The notes: generated by a model not told the origin, from the letters alone. A stretch of DNA of 64,000 bases from Aphrophora alni (GCA_963513935.1 OY740771.1:12925138-12989137), one strand, 5' to 3'. Counted from the stretch's first letter, positions 1 through 12,231 are shown. Translations and numbers: made by a program.

Positions 1-409
1 GCACTCAACATACGACTCACGATGGATGAACATCATTTCAAAAATCACTTTTTGGATTTAGGAGATCTCAAAATGTATGTATCAAAAGAAGAAAAGGAAT
101 TTATTTAGCAGATTCCAGTGAAATTTGTAACCTATTATGTTTGTTACTAAACTGTACATGTTTAAAAATTAAAAATGGCAACAGTTCGAAACGTTTTTCT
201 GGAGGTCTCTTCATATGAGCTCTGTCTTAAAGATTATAAGTCAGTCTTCTATTTTTGATAGGTGTATACCCTACAGTAGCTATAATCTTGTGGAGCTTGA
301 CGGTCTACTCAATACCAAGGTCGAGTTCGTTACCATATACTTCCCAAATATAAACAATTTATAATCTATAATATCTATCCTTTAATTAATAAAACCTTTT
401 ATTTTCCAG
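1..409. other. Noncoding stretch upstream of the first exon
   Basis: No recognisable exon. Plus frame 1 is open from the window edge to a TAG at 106-108 (35 codons), which could be the end of a coding exon entering from outside, but its translation matches no family I know. The rest is AT-rich and ends in a good acceptor (polypyrimidine tract and CAG at 407-409 region) for the exon starting at 410. Confidence 0.3.
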
Positions 410-611
410 CGATATGGCCATCACCAGCGACGCAACATGTATCGTCGGTCCTTCCCCCGGCAACCTGTTGGATCTACAGCTGTGTTATAAGGATCAATCC
501 TCTTCAGGACCTGTAGTAAAGAACGAACCTCAAGGTATGCTCCACCAATACCATCATGTGTCGTCGTATCATGCGTACGAACACCTTCTGGCTAATGTGC
601 CTCATACATGA
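410..611 (+). CDS. Terminal coding exon of an unidentified gene, possibly a transcription factor
   Basis: A pyrimidine-rich tract ending in AG (408-409) precedes an open frame that runs to a TGA at 609-611. The first base (410) completes a codon split with an exon outside the window, and the following codons read DMAITSDATCIVGPSP. Composition is much more GC-rich than its surroundings, as expected of real coding sequence. The tail is rich in His, Tyr and Ser (LHQYHHVSSYHAYEHLL) and contains VVKNEPQG, which fits the psi-K-x-E-P SUMO-attachment or synergy-control motif common in transcription factors. No DNA-binding domain is in this exon, so the family is not established. The ATG at 414 is internal, not a start. 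Confidence 0.55.
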
Positions 612-880
612 ACGTGGACAAAATGACGTGGATATTGTAACATAGGTTTAGGATAAACCAAAGTGCTTTAAGTAAGATTTAGTGAGCATTGACTTAGTCT
701 TGTTAGTTTTATAATGAATTCAGATCTCAAAATAACACTGTTTAATATTATGTATACAATTGGATTCTCTCAGAGGCAGATATATTTTCTTATAAGAAAA
801 TACGACATAAAGTATATTTTTTTTTAAAACTAAGATCAGCTGTATTAAATGTTGAGCTTGACTTACGAGAAAAATTATAC
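612..880. other. AT-rich 3' flank
   Basis: Probably 3' UTR and flank of the exon ending at 611. No canonical AATAAA is visible close to the stop. A 13-base sequence CTAAGATCAGCTG at 830-842 recurs at 1141-1153 and brackets the hairpin element. Confidence 0.35.
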
Positions 881-1142
881 AGTATAACAAACACACAGAA
901 CACAATTCTCACAAAAAATACGCCTAAGTATCAGACGCGTTTCAACGACAAGGTCGTCCTCTTCAGTGATACACGAACTACACCAATCAAACTATAACTT
1001 TTTGTTTGTTTGTTATAAACAAAGTTATAGTTTGATTGGTGTAGCTCGTGTATCACTGAAGAGTACGACCTAGTCGTTTAAACGCGTCTGATACTTGGGC
1101 GTATTTTTTTGTGAGAATTGTGTTCTGTGTGTTTGTTATACT
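881..1142. repeat. Near-perfect 262-bp hairpin (fold-back MITE)
   Basis: The sequence from AGTATAACAAACACACAGAA at 881 is the reverse complement of the sequence ending at 1142. The match continues with few mismatches to a small loop around 1008-1016. It carries no ORF. Arms of about 125 bp with almost no spacer are typical of fold-back or MITE-type elements. CTAAGATCAGCTG at 830-842 and 1141-1153 is a direct repeat at or near the ends. It lies 38 bp outside the left arm, so it is not a clean target-site duplication. Confidence 0.8.
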
Positions 1143-1719
1143 AAGATCAGCTGGATACCAGAGCATTACGATATTTATCGTACGATCATTGCAATTTTAT
1201 CTTACGATAATTTTTCTGCACACCAAAGCGACACGATTTATTGGAAGGTGAGATTTTCCCGAGTCAGTTTATCAGTTGCACAGTGAAAATGATGTTTTCC
1301 TGATGTATTAATTTTTGAAAAACAGAAAAGAATGGAAGCTGAAAGTTTCCATTTTTTCTTGAAACTACTTCCGTTGGAAAAAATCTGATTTTTCACTCGT
1401 CAGTTTTAACTTGGTATGGTTTATAATTCATAAACGTTCAGCATTACTTGTCACTTTGAATTATCTTACGACACAAAGCGAAAAGATAAGTTGAGCGTGT
1501 CACTTAATAAATGTATCTTGGGATAGATTTGTTATCTTACAGGTGTACACCAGTTTAACCGCTAGAACATGATTTGAACGCGCACCAACGTTACTTATTT
1601 TATAAGATATTATCGAGATACCGCTTGCGACATTAAGACACGTGATCTATCGTTCGAATGTAGAGTCTACACGTAAACTGAATTCCTTGAGGTAACAGAT
1701 TAAACTGTAGCCCAGAACT

Positions 1720-1902
1720 GTGATTGACCAGAGATACAATGAAATCTCTGCCACGTCCTGTAATACAATGGAGCATTCCAATGACAAGAACTCTCTATAT
1801 CCACGATTTCCAGAAAATATTAACATTCCCTTAAATGAAACACTATATTATACTATGGATAATTATTGTTCATCAGTAGAAGATGAATTGAAAAAATTTT
1901 AA
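1720..1902 (+). pseudogene. Open exon-like unit, first copy of the 202-bp array
   Basis: An open frame of about 60 codons ends with VEDELKKF, then TAA and a consensus donor (AAGGTGAGAT) directly after the stop. AG acceptor-like sites precede it. Four downstream copies keep recognisable versions of the same reading (ENIxIPLN...L.Y...D.YCS.VE.ELKKF-stop) but carry frameshifts or internal stops. This looks like a duplicated exon that decayed, with this copy least damaged. The protein family is unknown. It may instead be chance coding potential in a satellite. Confidence 0.35.
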
Positions 1903-2797
1903 GGTGAGATAATGGCAACCTCATCCCATTTGGATTTAAAATTAGCTTCCGTTGAAACTATTTTTCTTAGCTTGTCATAAACCCAATGACAAGAGCTATC
2001 TACATCCAGGTTTTCGAGAAAATATTGACATTCCCTTTAGAAAAAATACTAATTTATATCGTTGATAATTACTGTTCAACAGTAGAAGAAGAATTGAAAA
2101 AGTTTTGAGGTGAGATAAAGGCAACTTCATCTCCTTTGGCTGTAAAATTAGCTTCCGTTGAAACTGTTTTTCTTGTTTGATCATAAAATCACAGTCAAGA
2201 ACTGTTAATATCCACGATTTTGAGAAAATATTATTATTCCTCTAAATAAAGTTCTAAATTATATCTTTGATTACTGTTCAACAGTAGAAGAAGAATTGAA
2301 AAAGTTTTGAGGTGAGATAAAGGCGACTTCATCTCCTTTGGCTGTAAAATTAGCTTCCGTTGAAACTGTTTTTCTTGTTTGATCATAAAACCACAGTCAA
2401 GAACTGTTAATATCCACGATTTTGAGAAAATATTATTATTCCCCTAAATAAAGTTCTAAATTATATCTTTGATTACTGTTCAATAGTAGAAGAAGAATTG
2501 AAAAAGTTTTGAGGTGAGATAAAGGCAACTTCATCTCTTTTGGCTGTAAAATCTGCTTCCGTTGAAACTGTTTTTCTTGTTTGATCATAAAATCACAGTC
2601 AAGAACTGTCAATATCCACGATTTTGAGAAAATATTATTATTCCCCTAAATAAAGTTCTAAATTATATCTTTGATTACTGTTCAACAGTAGAAGAAGAAT
2701 TGAAAAAGTTTTGAGGTGAGATAAATGCAACTTCATCTCTTTTGGGTGTAAAATCTGCTTCCGTTGAAACTGTTTTTCTTGTTTGATCATAAAACCA
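1770..2797. repeat. Tandem array, about 5 copies of a 202-bp unit
   Basis: The anchor AGTAGAAGAAGAATTGAAAA recurs at 2081, 2283, 2485 and 2687, exactly 202 bp apart, and in diverged form at 1875. Each unit holds an AG acceptor-like site (TTTTTCTTG...CACAG), about 125 bp of exon-like sequence and a GAGGTGAGAT donor-like site. The last three copies are nearly identical, which indicates recent homogenisation. Confidence 0.85.
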
Positions 2798-4319
2798 ACA
2801 GATTGAACAAGCAGTCTTGAATGAACTACTTTAAGTCTTTTACTTATCCTTCAGGTTATACAGGACTAATGTCTTCTCCTGAAGCTTGCCATCATTATTC
2901 TGAATCCTGTTTTGTCCTCTGATGTTAGAAATAATAACAGGAATCATTTTTAAAATAGTAATCTGTATTATTAGGTCTACGTCTAATAATTACGAACATT
3001 CAAACACATACTAAAAATTGGATCGCTGTGTCATAAGACTATAAATATCTAAGACTTTAGAATTTATTTAAAAATGGCGGCCGAAAAATTTCGAGTCTTG
3101 AAATGGTCAATTTTACCAAGTGCTTTTGAACTGAAAATTAAGAATCAATGTTGTGAAGTTTTTTACATTCGAAATTTTAAAAAAAGAAGTTTTTCTTTGT
3201 TTATTAAAATTATTATAGAGTTTCTCTTTTTTTATATAGAAAAAAACATGTATAGAAAACGTAAAAATATCTTATTTAAATTTTTTTTTGGTTTTACTGT
3301 ACATTTGGGGATGTCAAAACAAAATTATATAAATTCATCTTTAAGGTGCACAACTAGGGCATGCAAAATAAAAACTACATTCAAATTGGTCCTGTCGTTG
3401 GGCTGTTCCTATGAGGGGGGGGGGAGTTTAGGAATTAAAGTTTTCTTATCAAGTTAATTGTTTTCAGAATTTAAAAATGTCATGATCAATATTCACACTA
3501 TTTTCACAGGTGTGGTTTAAGGGGTTCACTAACCGTGTGCTACTTTTCTTCATCTAGTCCTGGGTTAAGTTCCTTTCTTTCATCTTTCCTATCAGGTCTC
3601 TATTGAATAACTCTAATCCTGGTACTATTAGAGTATTCGAGTGCTAAGATTCTCTATCTCTCTTCGCTTTATTTTAAACGATTATGATCGCTCTTCACCG
3701 TTGTACAAGAAAATTAGTTGTGCACGATTGTAAAATTATTATTCCCCCCCCCCAAAGTGTTTTAAAACTTTAAAAATTTCCCAAAAAGTTAAAAGTTCTT
3801 CCCCAGGAAATGTATAAGGTAAAACTTGAATATTCAAAATAGACATTGTTGTTTAGTTTGTTTATCAAATTTGTCATTTCCATTGTTATTGAAACTTTGA
3901 ATATTTGGCAATTGTTTATTTTTTAAAAATTTCTTCTTGAAAATATTGTCTCAGTACTTCTTGAATTGTACAAGTCAACTGGTATGTGTTGGAGTATCTG
4001 TTAATCTGCCAAACAGGATTCTATATGTCATATACTGGTCATATTATAATAATGTCTTGTAAATTGATTCATTCATTGTTACAGACATTTAAAGAAATTT
4101 TACTCTCAATTATCATCAATGTACTAGTTTGAATAATGATATGAAAATTGATAATAAATTAATTAATCTAGTATACTAAATTTAAGTGTTTCTTTTTAAC
4201 ATCAGTAATACATCAGCCGTTTGAGCCAGGGCAGTTGGCTTTTTCAATTAATCTTTCATAGTTTTTAATATTGTGTTGTTAAATTAATAATAGTGTATAC
4301 ATTGTATCTTATATATAAG
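2798..4319. other. AT-rich intergenic sequence
   Basis: No convincing gene. A 127-codon frame at 3074-3457 has strongly AT-driven composition (Lys, Phe and Ile runs) and no family signature, so it is treated as chance. Its start lies in AAAATGGCGGCC, a motif shared with several repeats in this window. Short G and C homopolymer runs occur at 3414-3423 and 3745-3753. Confidence 0.4.
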
Positions 4320-5215
4320 TATTATTGTGATCTCTTTATTTGTATTACAAACTATCTCTGCCCAATGAGAGTAGTATAATAATATATGCATCTATTTTAT
4401 TAAAACCAGGCTACATATAGCATGTTTTAAATAGCTTTGTACTTGACATTCACTGAACAGTGGGCGTGGTCTAAACCAAAAAACCTAGAGAGTGTTTAAA
4501 CGACAACCACTCATTGTGATCTCTTTATTTTTATTATAAACAATCTCTGTTCAATGCGAGCAGTATAATTCATCTATTTTAATAAAATATAACTGTATAT
4601 AATTTGTTTTAAATAGTTTTGTACTTGAAATTCACTGGACAGTGGGCGTAGCCTAAACTATAATCCTAGATTATTTTCATGTACAACTGCTCATTTTGAT
4701 CTTTTTATTTTTATTACACTGTGAGCAATATACTGTATTTATCTATTTGATTAAAACTAGATTTTATATAATTTATTTTAAATATTGTTGTACTTGACAA
4801 TTACTGGTCAGTGGGCGTGGGCTAAACTAAAATATTAGAGAATGTTGTCATGAGAACAGTTCATTGTTGTATTTTTATTTTTATTACAAACCATCTCTGT
4901 CCATTGATAGCAGTATAATGTATTAATCTTTTTTATATAATTTGAGCTACATATAATTAGTTTAAAGTGATTTTGCACTAGACATTACTGGACAGTGGGC
5001 GTGGCCTAAATTAAATTCAGTGGGCGTGGCCAAATCCTAGAGAGTGTTGTCATGACAACTGCTCATTATGATCTCTTTATTTTAATTACAAATAATCTAG
5101 CCTATGTTGTATTCATCTATTTTATTAAAGCCAGATGTACTTGACATTACACTGGGCAGTGAGTGTGGCCTAAACTAATATACTAAAAAGTGTTGTCATG
5201 ACAACCATTCAATGT
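4320..5215. repeat. Degenerate tandem array (165-185 bp units) with GTGGGCGTGGCC core
   Basis: CAGTGGGCGTGG-type cores recur at about 4458, 4639, 4809, 4993 and 5018, with a decayed one near 5158. Each is followed by CCTAAAC and AGAGTGTTGTCATGACAAC-like sequence and then by TGATCTCTTTATTTTTATTAC. Units have drifted more than those of the other arrays here. The core matches a GGGCGTGG box of the KLF/Sp type, but there is no evidence of function. Confidence 0.75.
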
Positions 5216-8200
5216 TTAGGAGTATATCATGACGGATAAAATGTGTTGATTTCAATCTTTATTTTAAATTGTTGAGAACGTCAATCACAAAGTTATTTTA
5301 AACAAACAATAGGTTTTATTTAACTATTACCTTGTTAGCATTTATGTAACTAATTGTTAACTACACTTATGTTAATGGTTTATTTTACTTTAAATAAATC
5401 TGTTTTCTTTTTCAGATCTATATCAATGCACATATATGAAAGTAGTTATAGTTTAATGTAAAATTTGATAGTTACCTTTTACTTATAAGTTTAAAATATA
5501 TTTGTGCAAGTACCAAAGATATATTTAGGATAGTTTATTGTATAGTTACTTTAAATCGTTGACTACACAAAATAGATGGGAAACTTAATACTGTTTCGCG
5601 TGAATCCGATATTTTTCTCGTAGTTCTACTTAATATTACTAGAACGCTTCCTCTCCGTCACTCTATTTAATAATTCGGGAAAACCGCCGGATTGTGGAAA
5701 ACTAATATATGATACTTTGCAGCAGTACTAAAGAACTATTTTGCCGCTGAATAAATTGTTCTGAAGTGGCTACTTAGTAGATATTTTTCCTGAGTTGTTT
5801 GAATTCATTACCTATGTTGCGGTGACATTTTACTCGGGTAGAAGTTAAGCAGTACCTACTTAAGCGGGGTTAGTTTTGAAAACAGCTGACGGGAACTTGG
5901 TTCGTAGCTATGTTGAGCAGACCAGGCTACATCAAGACGCGAGAAGAGAAGAATGAACAGCGGTTGTGTTGTATTTATTTTGGTTTAAATACTTAATTTT
6001 GCCTCATGGCGTTCGGTGTTTTACCGGAGGCGCAATCCCCAATTCGGAAGTGTTATTTCTTTATTTAAACGAGATGAGATGACGTTATTCTCAAATGGAC
6101 AAGCCCAACTCCAGCTATTTTCTTAATTAGTGATAGTGTTGTGCGAGTGAATATACCTATAGTAATTAGTTTAAATTCGGTAACGTAATATTAATTAGAA
6201 TACTCTCTTCAAAGCTGGATACCCTATGGTGCATGGACAGATTTGGGATATGAGATTTAGACCTCGAAATTGACGTAGGCCAAAGGCCAAATGTAACGGT
6301 AATGATACAAGTTGGTAGCACACGGAACATCTCACAAGTTTTGCAAAGCAAAAATGAAAATAGAAACAACTAAAAGTTTTTAACATTACAATGATGGCCC
6401 TGATTTGAATGTAACACTTGAATTACGCTGGATTTAGAATAACATCCAAATTATTTTTATTTTCCAGCTTATTTGTAATCTCGTATTGTTATATTTACAC
6501 AACAGTTGAATGAAAAATTTAGCGATCATCTTTTTCCACTGAAAATCATGGTGTCTATTCTAACTTTTGGATTTAACAACATTTAACCAACGCACAATTT
6601 TGTGACCTACCAGAGGAGTCGTATGTGTTACCGGGAATGTGTTAAATCAGGCATTCTCTAAAGTTGGTAGGCAAAGTATGAAATCAAGCATACTTTGTCT
6701 AGGCATTCTATAGAATACCCGCTACACTTCAGGTAGAGTTTGTAAAAACCGGGTTTTACATGACTTTCAGGTTAGTTTGTTTTTCTCCATTTCATATTGT
6801 AAATAAATAATTTTCTGAGCAAATCTGTTCATTTAATACTTTCCCTGAAGAACGGTAGTCATTTTAGAAAATTTCTAGGCATTCTACACAAAGTAAGTAA
6901 AGATCTAACAAAATTATTTTATTTCATACTTGCTTAGGCAATGTAAGATTGTCTAGATTTGATACATTGACGGTAACACTACAGTGGAGCTTCCCGCCTT
7001 GTTCATTACGTGTGTAGACAAAGATTAAAAAGAGTATTTATCATAGTTTGTTCCAAGATATTTTTAAAGTACTCTACCACTATGACAACTTTAAACTTCC
7101 CCGATCAGTATTTTGAGTGTTATTTGCATTTTTTTTTTAATGGTATTAATCATAAAATTACGTCTGTCTCCACTTAAATTTGAGAAACTAAATTTTTGTA
7201 AATTATACTTTAAAAATACTCTTAGAACTTAATCTGGGAAGACAATAACAATATTTTGCAATTTTGTAGTTGATGTTTCAATTAATCTTTGCTACATTTT
7301 GTTTAACTAATTTACTAAATCCATATTGTATTTGTATATTTGTGGTAGTAATCTTAAATAACCTAAATTGTTTAAAAATGTAATTACAATGTAATAAAAG
7401 TTTGTTATTTCTATTTCATAATTGGTTTTCCTTAGTTTTTTTATTTTCTTGTTTTTTTATAAAAAGGACAGCAGAGAGGATGTACATCGAAGATTCCTTT
7501 GTCAAAGCATATATTTTAAAATGACTGAAAAGGCGAAGGAGCTTTTCTGAATGATCTTAAGATCATACGCATTGGGTGAGTACGTATCAATATTACAAGA
7601 TGAAGTTTACGCACAGTTTGTAAGTTAGGTTAGGGTTTTGTCTCATAGCTAGGTGTACTGGCTTTGAGTACACTTAAGTGGACATCTGTGAAAGATAAAT
7701 ACAGAGACACGCTGATGGGATTGGTACAGGACAAATGTAAATCTGATCTGGACGTTGGGACATTGTTGAATCGCAGGATAAGTTAGGAAGGGATCATCTA
7801 TTTTTTTTGCGAGGAAGAGAGATAATCTTAGTTCTTAACATAGACTTTTATATTTCGATTTTATCACTTGATAAAGTTAGTTGACCCATACTCTTGAAAC
7901 GTCCTATGTTAGTTTTATATTTAGTTCTAACACACTGTAAGTCCTTGTTAAGAAGAGACTATTGACTCAACTTTTTCAAAAGGCTGTTGTTTTAAAATTT
8001 AACGACCATTTTGTTTTCTCAAATAAGCGCAGTATAGAAATCTTTTTGATAACCCTATATTTATTATATCCGTTTTGAAGTCTTCTGAGTAAAAAATTGT
8101 TTTTTTTTAATGATGTCTGTCTGTCTGTCTGTCTATGTGTTGTTTGTGGTTGTGCAGTTGTGCCCAGAGTGTAGGTTTTATTACATTTTGTATGTGGGCA

Positions 8201-9247
8201 TATTTTCATTTTTTTACAAAAAAAATCTCTCTTCATGATTTTTTCCCCATATTTTTCATTTCTACAAAAAATTATCTCTCTCTTGTTCCTCCTCTTCTTC
8301 CTTGTTCATGATTTTTCCATTTTTTTCATTTCTTCCACAAAAAAATCTCTCTCTCTCCTTCTTCATGATTTATCCGTATTCCCATTTATTCTAAAAGATT
8401 TTCTGTCTGTCATTTTCTTCATGATCTTTCCATGTTTTCATATTTTTTTAAAATTTCTCTTTTCTTCTTCTTCGTATATTTTGGTTATATGTTGATTTTT
8501 TCCATTTTTTCAATAACTGAAAATTGGGGTTACTGCCATAAAAAACATAAAAATAGAATTTTTTCAAAATCGACTATAACGATTTTGATTGAATTTTGCT
8601 CAAGCGTAGTCTTTCATAATCCAAACAAAACATATTTGTACTCATCTCTCTAAAAATGCCGGTTTATGAGTTACGATATCGATCAATTTTTTATAAAATA
8701 CATCATTTCTGAAAATCAGCTCTACCCTTCTTTTTAAATTTTAGTGAAATGTGAAGGCGAATGACCCTGCTAATTTCAGGAATAATTAGCAGGGAAAAAA
8801 AATCCTGACCCCTATAGTTAAAAACCCGATTTTAACGAAATATGGTTTACGCTGTTTCAAAGAGAAGCAAGTTTATAGTTTGCAAAACGAAGACGGCTGA
8901 AGGAAGGGTTGTCTTACACACGCGCAGCTTCACACACGCCTTGGCTGCCGGCGTGATTCACCTACTGGACTCACCTCATTACAGCATCTCTGTACTGTTC
9001 AAGTTAAAGACACAAATTTTTTCGATTCTGCAGAAAATATTAAGTAAAATGACACCAAACAATAACATATTGTCTTCTAAGTACATGATTACACTGCTGT
9101 CTTAAACCTCATTAGTTAAACTGTTGTATTAATACATGTTTCATTATTTTCTGTCATGTATCTCTTGACAAGTATTTGTTTCTTCTACCCTGAATCTCGT
9201 AATTGTTTACATCATTACTTTCTTATCGTCGAATAGGCCTCTTGATA
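5216..9247. other. Intergenic sequence, including a CpG-containing unique segment and low-complexity tracts
   Basis: No gene recognised. 5590-6110 is more GC- and CpG-rich than the surroundings and contains a short open frame from ATG at 6006 (MAFGVLPEAQSPIRKC...) that stops after 20 codons; it could be a 5' exon or promoter but lacks support. 8115-8134 is a (GTCT)n repeat. 8230-8480 is built of degenerate TTCTTCATGATTTTTCCAT-like units. 8765-8793 is a small perfect inverted repeat (CCCTGCTAATT). Confidence 0.4.
8115..8134. repeat. (GTCT)n microsatellite
   Basis: Five consecutive GTCT units. Confidence 0.9.
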
Positions 9248-9560
9248 TACAGGGTGTTTCCAAACTCTCCATACAAACTTCGGAGTTCTTTGAGTAAAAA
9301 GAAGCTAAACACTTAACCTATCTCGTTTCCTTGTCCGTATGTTTACACAAAAAAATTCAAACGGCTCTACAGAATTAATCCAAATTTTGATGCATTGTTG
9401 CTATTATTAGTTTCAGTTATTAGGTTAGGTTTCATTATTGTAACCCAACTCGTTTCAAAATGGCGGCCATTCAAAGTTTGTTAAATTGAAATCACTCTAA
9501 CACTAGCCATTTCACAAAACAATTACAAGAACAATTTTTTTTTAGTAAATTTTATGACGA
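9248..9560. repeat. Dispersed repeat fragment starting ACAGGGTGTTTCC
   Basis: It starts with ACAGGGTGTTTCCAAACT and contains CAAAATGGCGGCCATTCAAA at about 9457. The same AATGGCGGCC module lies inside the fold-back elements at 10,625-11,780 and 12,809-13,371. No coding potential. Right boundary uncertain. Confidence 0.5.
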
Positions 9561-10624
9561 GATTTGGAATTTCTTGTCCGGCCATGTTCCTATCCTGCAA
9601 ATTTTTTATTTCAAACTGTTGATTGTACGGCAAAAAACAGCTGGTTTCATGGTTGATACTTTAAGAGCAGACTGGTCAGCTGATCTATTATTAACAACAG
9701 CTGATTTGTTTAATACCTACTATCAATAAGTAACTACATCAATTCTCATACTTATTTAGTTTCACGGAAGACTTTTTTTTACAAGTAGGACCTACAAGAA
9801 TTTCAGTTAATAAACAATTAGGCCTACTGTTAATAGACAAATGTGAATAAAACTCCAAATACAATATATACCTAAAAAAACAACGTCATTTATTCATTCA
9901 ATTGTTGTTCCATTAGGCTATTCTGAAGAGAACGAAATCGTCGACAGATGGACGGCCATGTTGAAACTTTTTTCATACTCTGAGGTCACGAAACTTGAAA
10001 CTCAATCAAAATATCTACACACGAATTACCTCAATTTCAACTAGAAATGACCAAGCAAATCACCATATTTTGTTTGATCAAAAGGGTATTATGTATTTGT
10101 AGTGATTTTGAGATTGGGAGAAAATAGATGAGGGTAGGAGTGGCTCTAGGGTTGTCATAGTAACGGATCAGGTTGCCATGACACTATCATAGCCTTGCGC
10201 ATGTAATATGACACCCAGGCACACCTGCAACGAATATTGATTCCAGTAGCATTTCCACAAATTGTCATAAATCTAGATTTAAACATTCATTTCCATATAG
10301 TCTGGTTGCCGGGAGTAAAACCGTTTTTCAATGACTAAAAATATATTATGAATGTACATCATAATACACAAAATATATAATTTTAACATATTTTAAATTA
10401 ATTTGAAAGTTTGATTGTGTAGTATATATTATACGTCATTAGCTTATAAAATTGAATGTCCCTTAGAAACTCACTTTCGTGAGTACTGATTTGGGAAAGC
10501 CAGAAGAAACTTTATTGGATCTCATTTTTGTTCATGTAATTTTAGGTTAATTCCCTATCTTTCATCTACTTCTTCTAGCTCTGTCTGTGGGTTGTATTCC
10601 TTGTAGTTAATATACCGTAGTTGT
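9561..10624. other. AT-rich intergenic sequence without a gene
   Basis: Nothing recognisable on either strand. Short frames do not resemble exons. Confidence 0.5.
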
Positions 10625-11780
10625 ATACCGTGTCCCAAAAGTCGCGGACAGGTTCTATAACTTGCACACCAACAAAGATAGAAAAAATATATTTTATATG
10701 TGCCTTCTTGTGATAAAAAACTACTTTTTGATAAATGAGACATTTTTACCTGTCACCCAAAAATGGGGTTGGGGGGGGGGAATCAATAGTCTGTAATGGA
10801 AACCTCTATCGAGTGACCCCTCGCGTTAAATGACTTATTTAGTAATACAACTGCTCAAACTAAAGGTCGATATCTTGCTTCTATCTAAAATGGCGGCCTT
10901 TCAAATATTTGAAATGCCTATTTTACTTTATTTATTTCATTCACAATTAGATGACGAATACGCGATCAAAATGTAGACTATTAAAAACATTTGTGACCTT
11001 TGGTTGTAATCATAATTAGAATTTCATATTTAAAAACTGTAGTATGAATTACTATTACAGGATGTACAAAAGTGATGTGTTAGTTGATGCAATGTTAATA
11101 TTTAATTTTGCAAAGCGGATTTTCCCAGTTGTCCAACATAACAAATACAACAGTAGATTTTGAGAAATGTAGGTTTTAGTGGGCTTTCCACTTTAACAAA
11201 AAAAAAACGTAGTTAAAGGTTATTTTTAAAATAATTAAATACTAATCTCGACACTTTATTGGGAATTATCAGCTTTAACTTGCTCTAAACCATAATGGAT
11301 TGGTATTTAATACAATCAATCTTCAAAGTTCTTTACACACCCTGTAGGGTACTGAAAATGTGTATTTTTTTCTTCAAAATTCAAAAATAGTAGGTATGAT
11401 TACAACATTATATTTTTTTTAATACATTTTGATTCCACATTCTCAGCTTCTAATTAATTGTGAAATAAATAAAGTAGAATAGTAGTTTAAACGGCCGCCA
11501 TTTTGGATAGGAGCAAGATATTGACCTCTAGTTTGGTACAGTTGTATTTTAAATAAGTTCTTTAACATGATGTGTCACTCGATGGGGATTTTCATTTAAG
11601 ATTATTGAGTGTTCCCCGAAACCCCTATTTTTGGGGAACAGGTAAAAATGTCACATTTGCTAAAAATAGTTCTTTATCACCAGAAACACTTATAAAATAA
11701 ATATCTTTTATTTTTTGTGTTTTCAACTTATTGAACCGTTCTGGGACTTTTGGGAAACACGTTCTGGGACTTTTGGGAAA
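10625..11780. mobile_element. Fold-back element with about 450-bp diverged inverted arms
   Basis: The left arm (CCGTGTCCCAAAAGTCGCGG at about 10,628) is mirrored on the opposite strand at the right end (TTCTGGGACTTTTGGGAAA at about 11,762). Further matches in order are CACCAACAAAGATAG / CACCAGAAACACTTATA, the CCCCATTTTTGGG block, GTCGATATCTTGCTTC / GAGCAAGATATTGACC, AAAATGGCGGCC / GGCCGCCATTTT, and ACAGGATGTACA / ACACCCTGTAGGG. Arms meet near 11,075-11,325. No transposase is present, so this is non-autonomous. The GTTCTGGGACTTTTGGGAAA end is locally duplicated. Confidence 0.75.
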
Positions 11781-12227
11781 TTGTTAGGAAAATGTATTCA
11801 TTATTAATGAAACAGTTATCATGTTATCATGTTTGTAAGCCACAATAACTTGATCATAAAGTTCACTGATATTCTTGGTAATTTACTGACAATTAGTCAC
11901 TGATAAAATATATAAAGTGACTAGATGTATACCAACTTCAAAGATGAAAATATCCACAAAATAAAGAATTCTGCTACAAGATATTGTTGATAATATTAGG
12001 TTAAGGTATTTTAAGACTTTAATAAACTTCTTACTGAGAAATTCAAAAAAATATTTTTTTTTAGTGTTAGGTGTATGTTTGTAAAGAATGGCTGCATTAT
12101 AAAAGAATTGCACAAACTTTCTCAAACACAAATATAGTAAAAATAATACCCTAATGGTGCAAAAATATTGTATAAACGTTTCACACATACATACATTGAA
12201 TAAAACTAATAATCAGCCAAAAATATT

Positions 12228-12231
<4 letters not shown>

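Noticed and set aside
3074..3457. 127-codon frame starting MAAEKFRVLKWS
   Set aside because: Dominated by Lys, Phe and Ile as expected in AT-rich DNA, with no domain or splice context; its start lies in a dispersed repeat module.
8842..9105. 87-codon frame starting MVYAVSKRSKFIVCK
   Set aside because: Has some GC-richer codons but no domain, splice sites or relatives that I can recognise.
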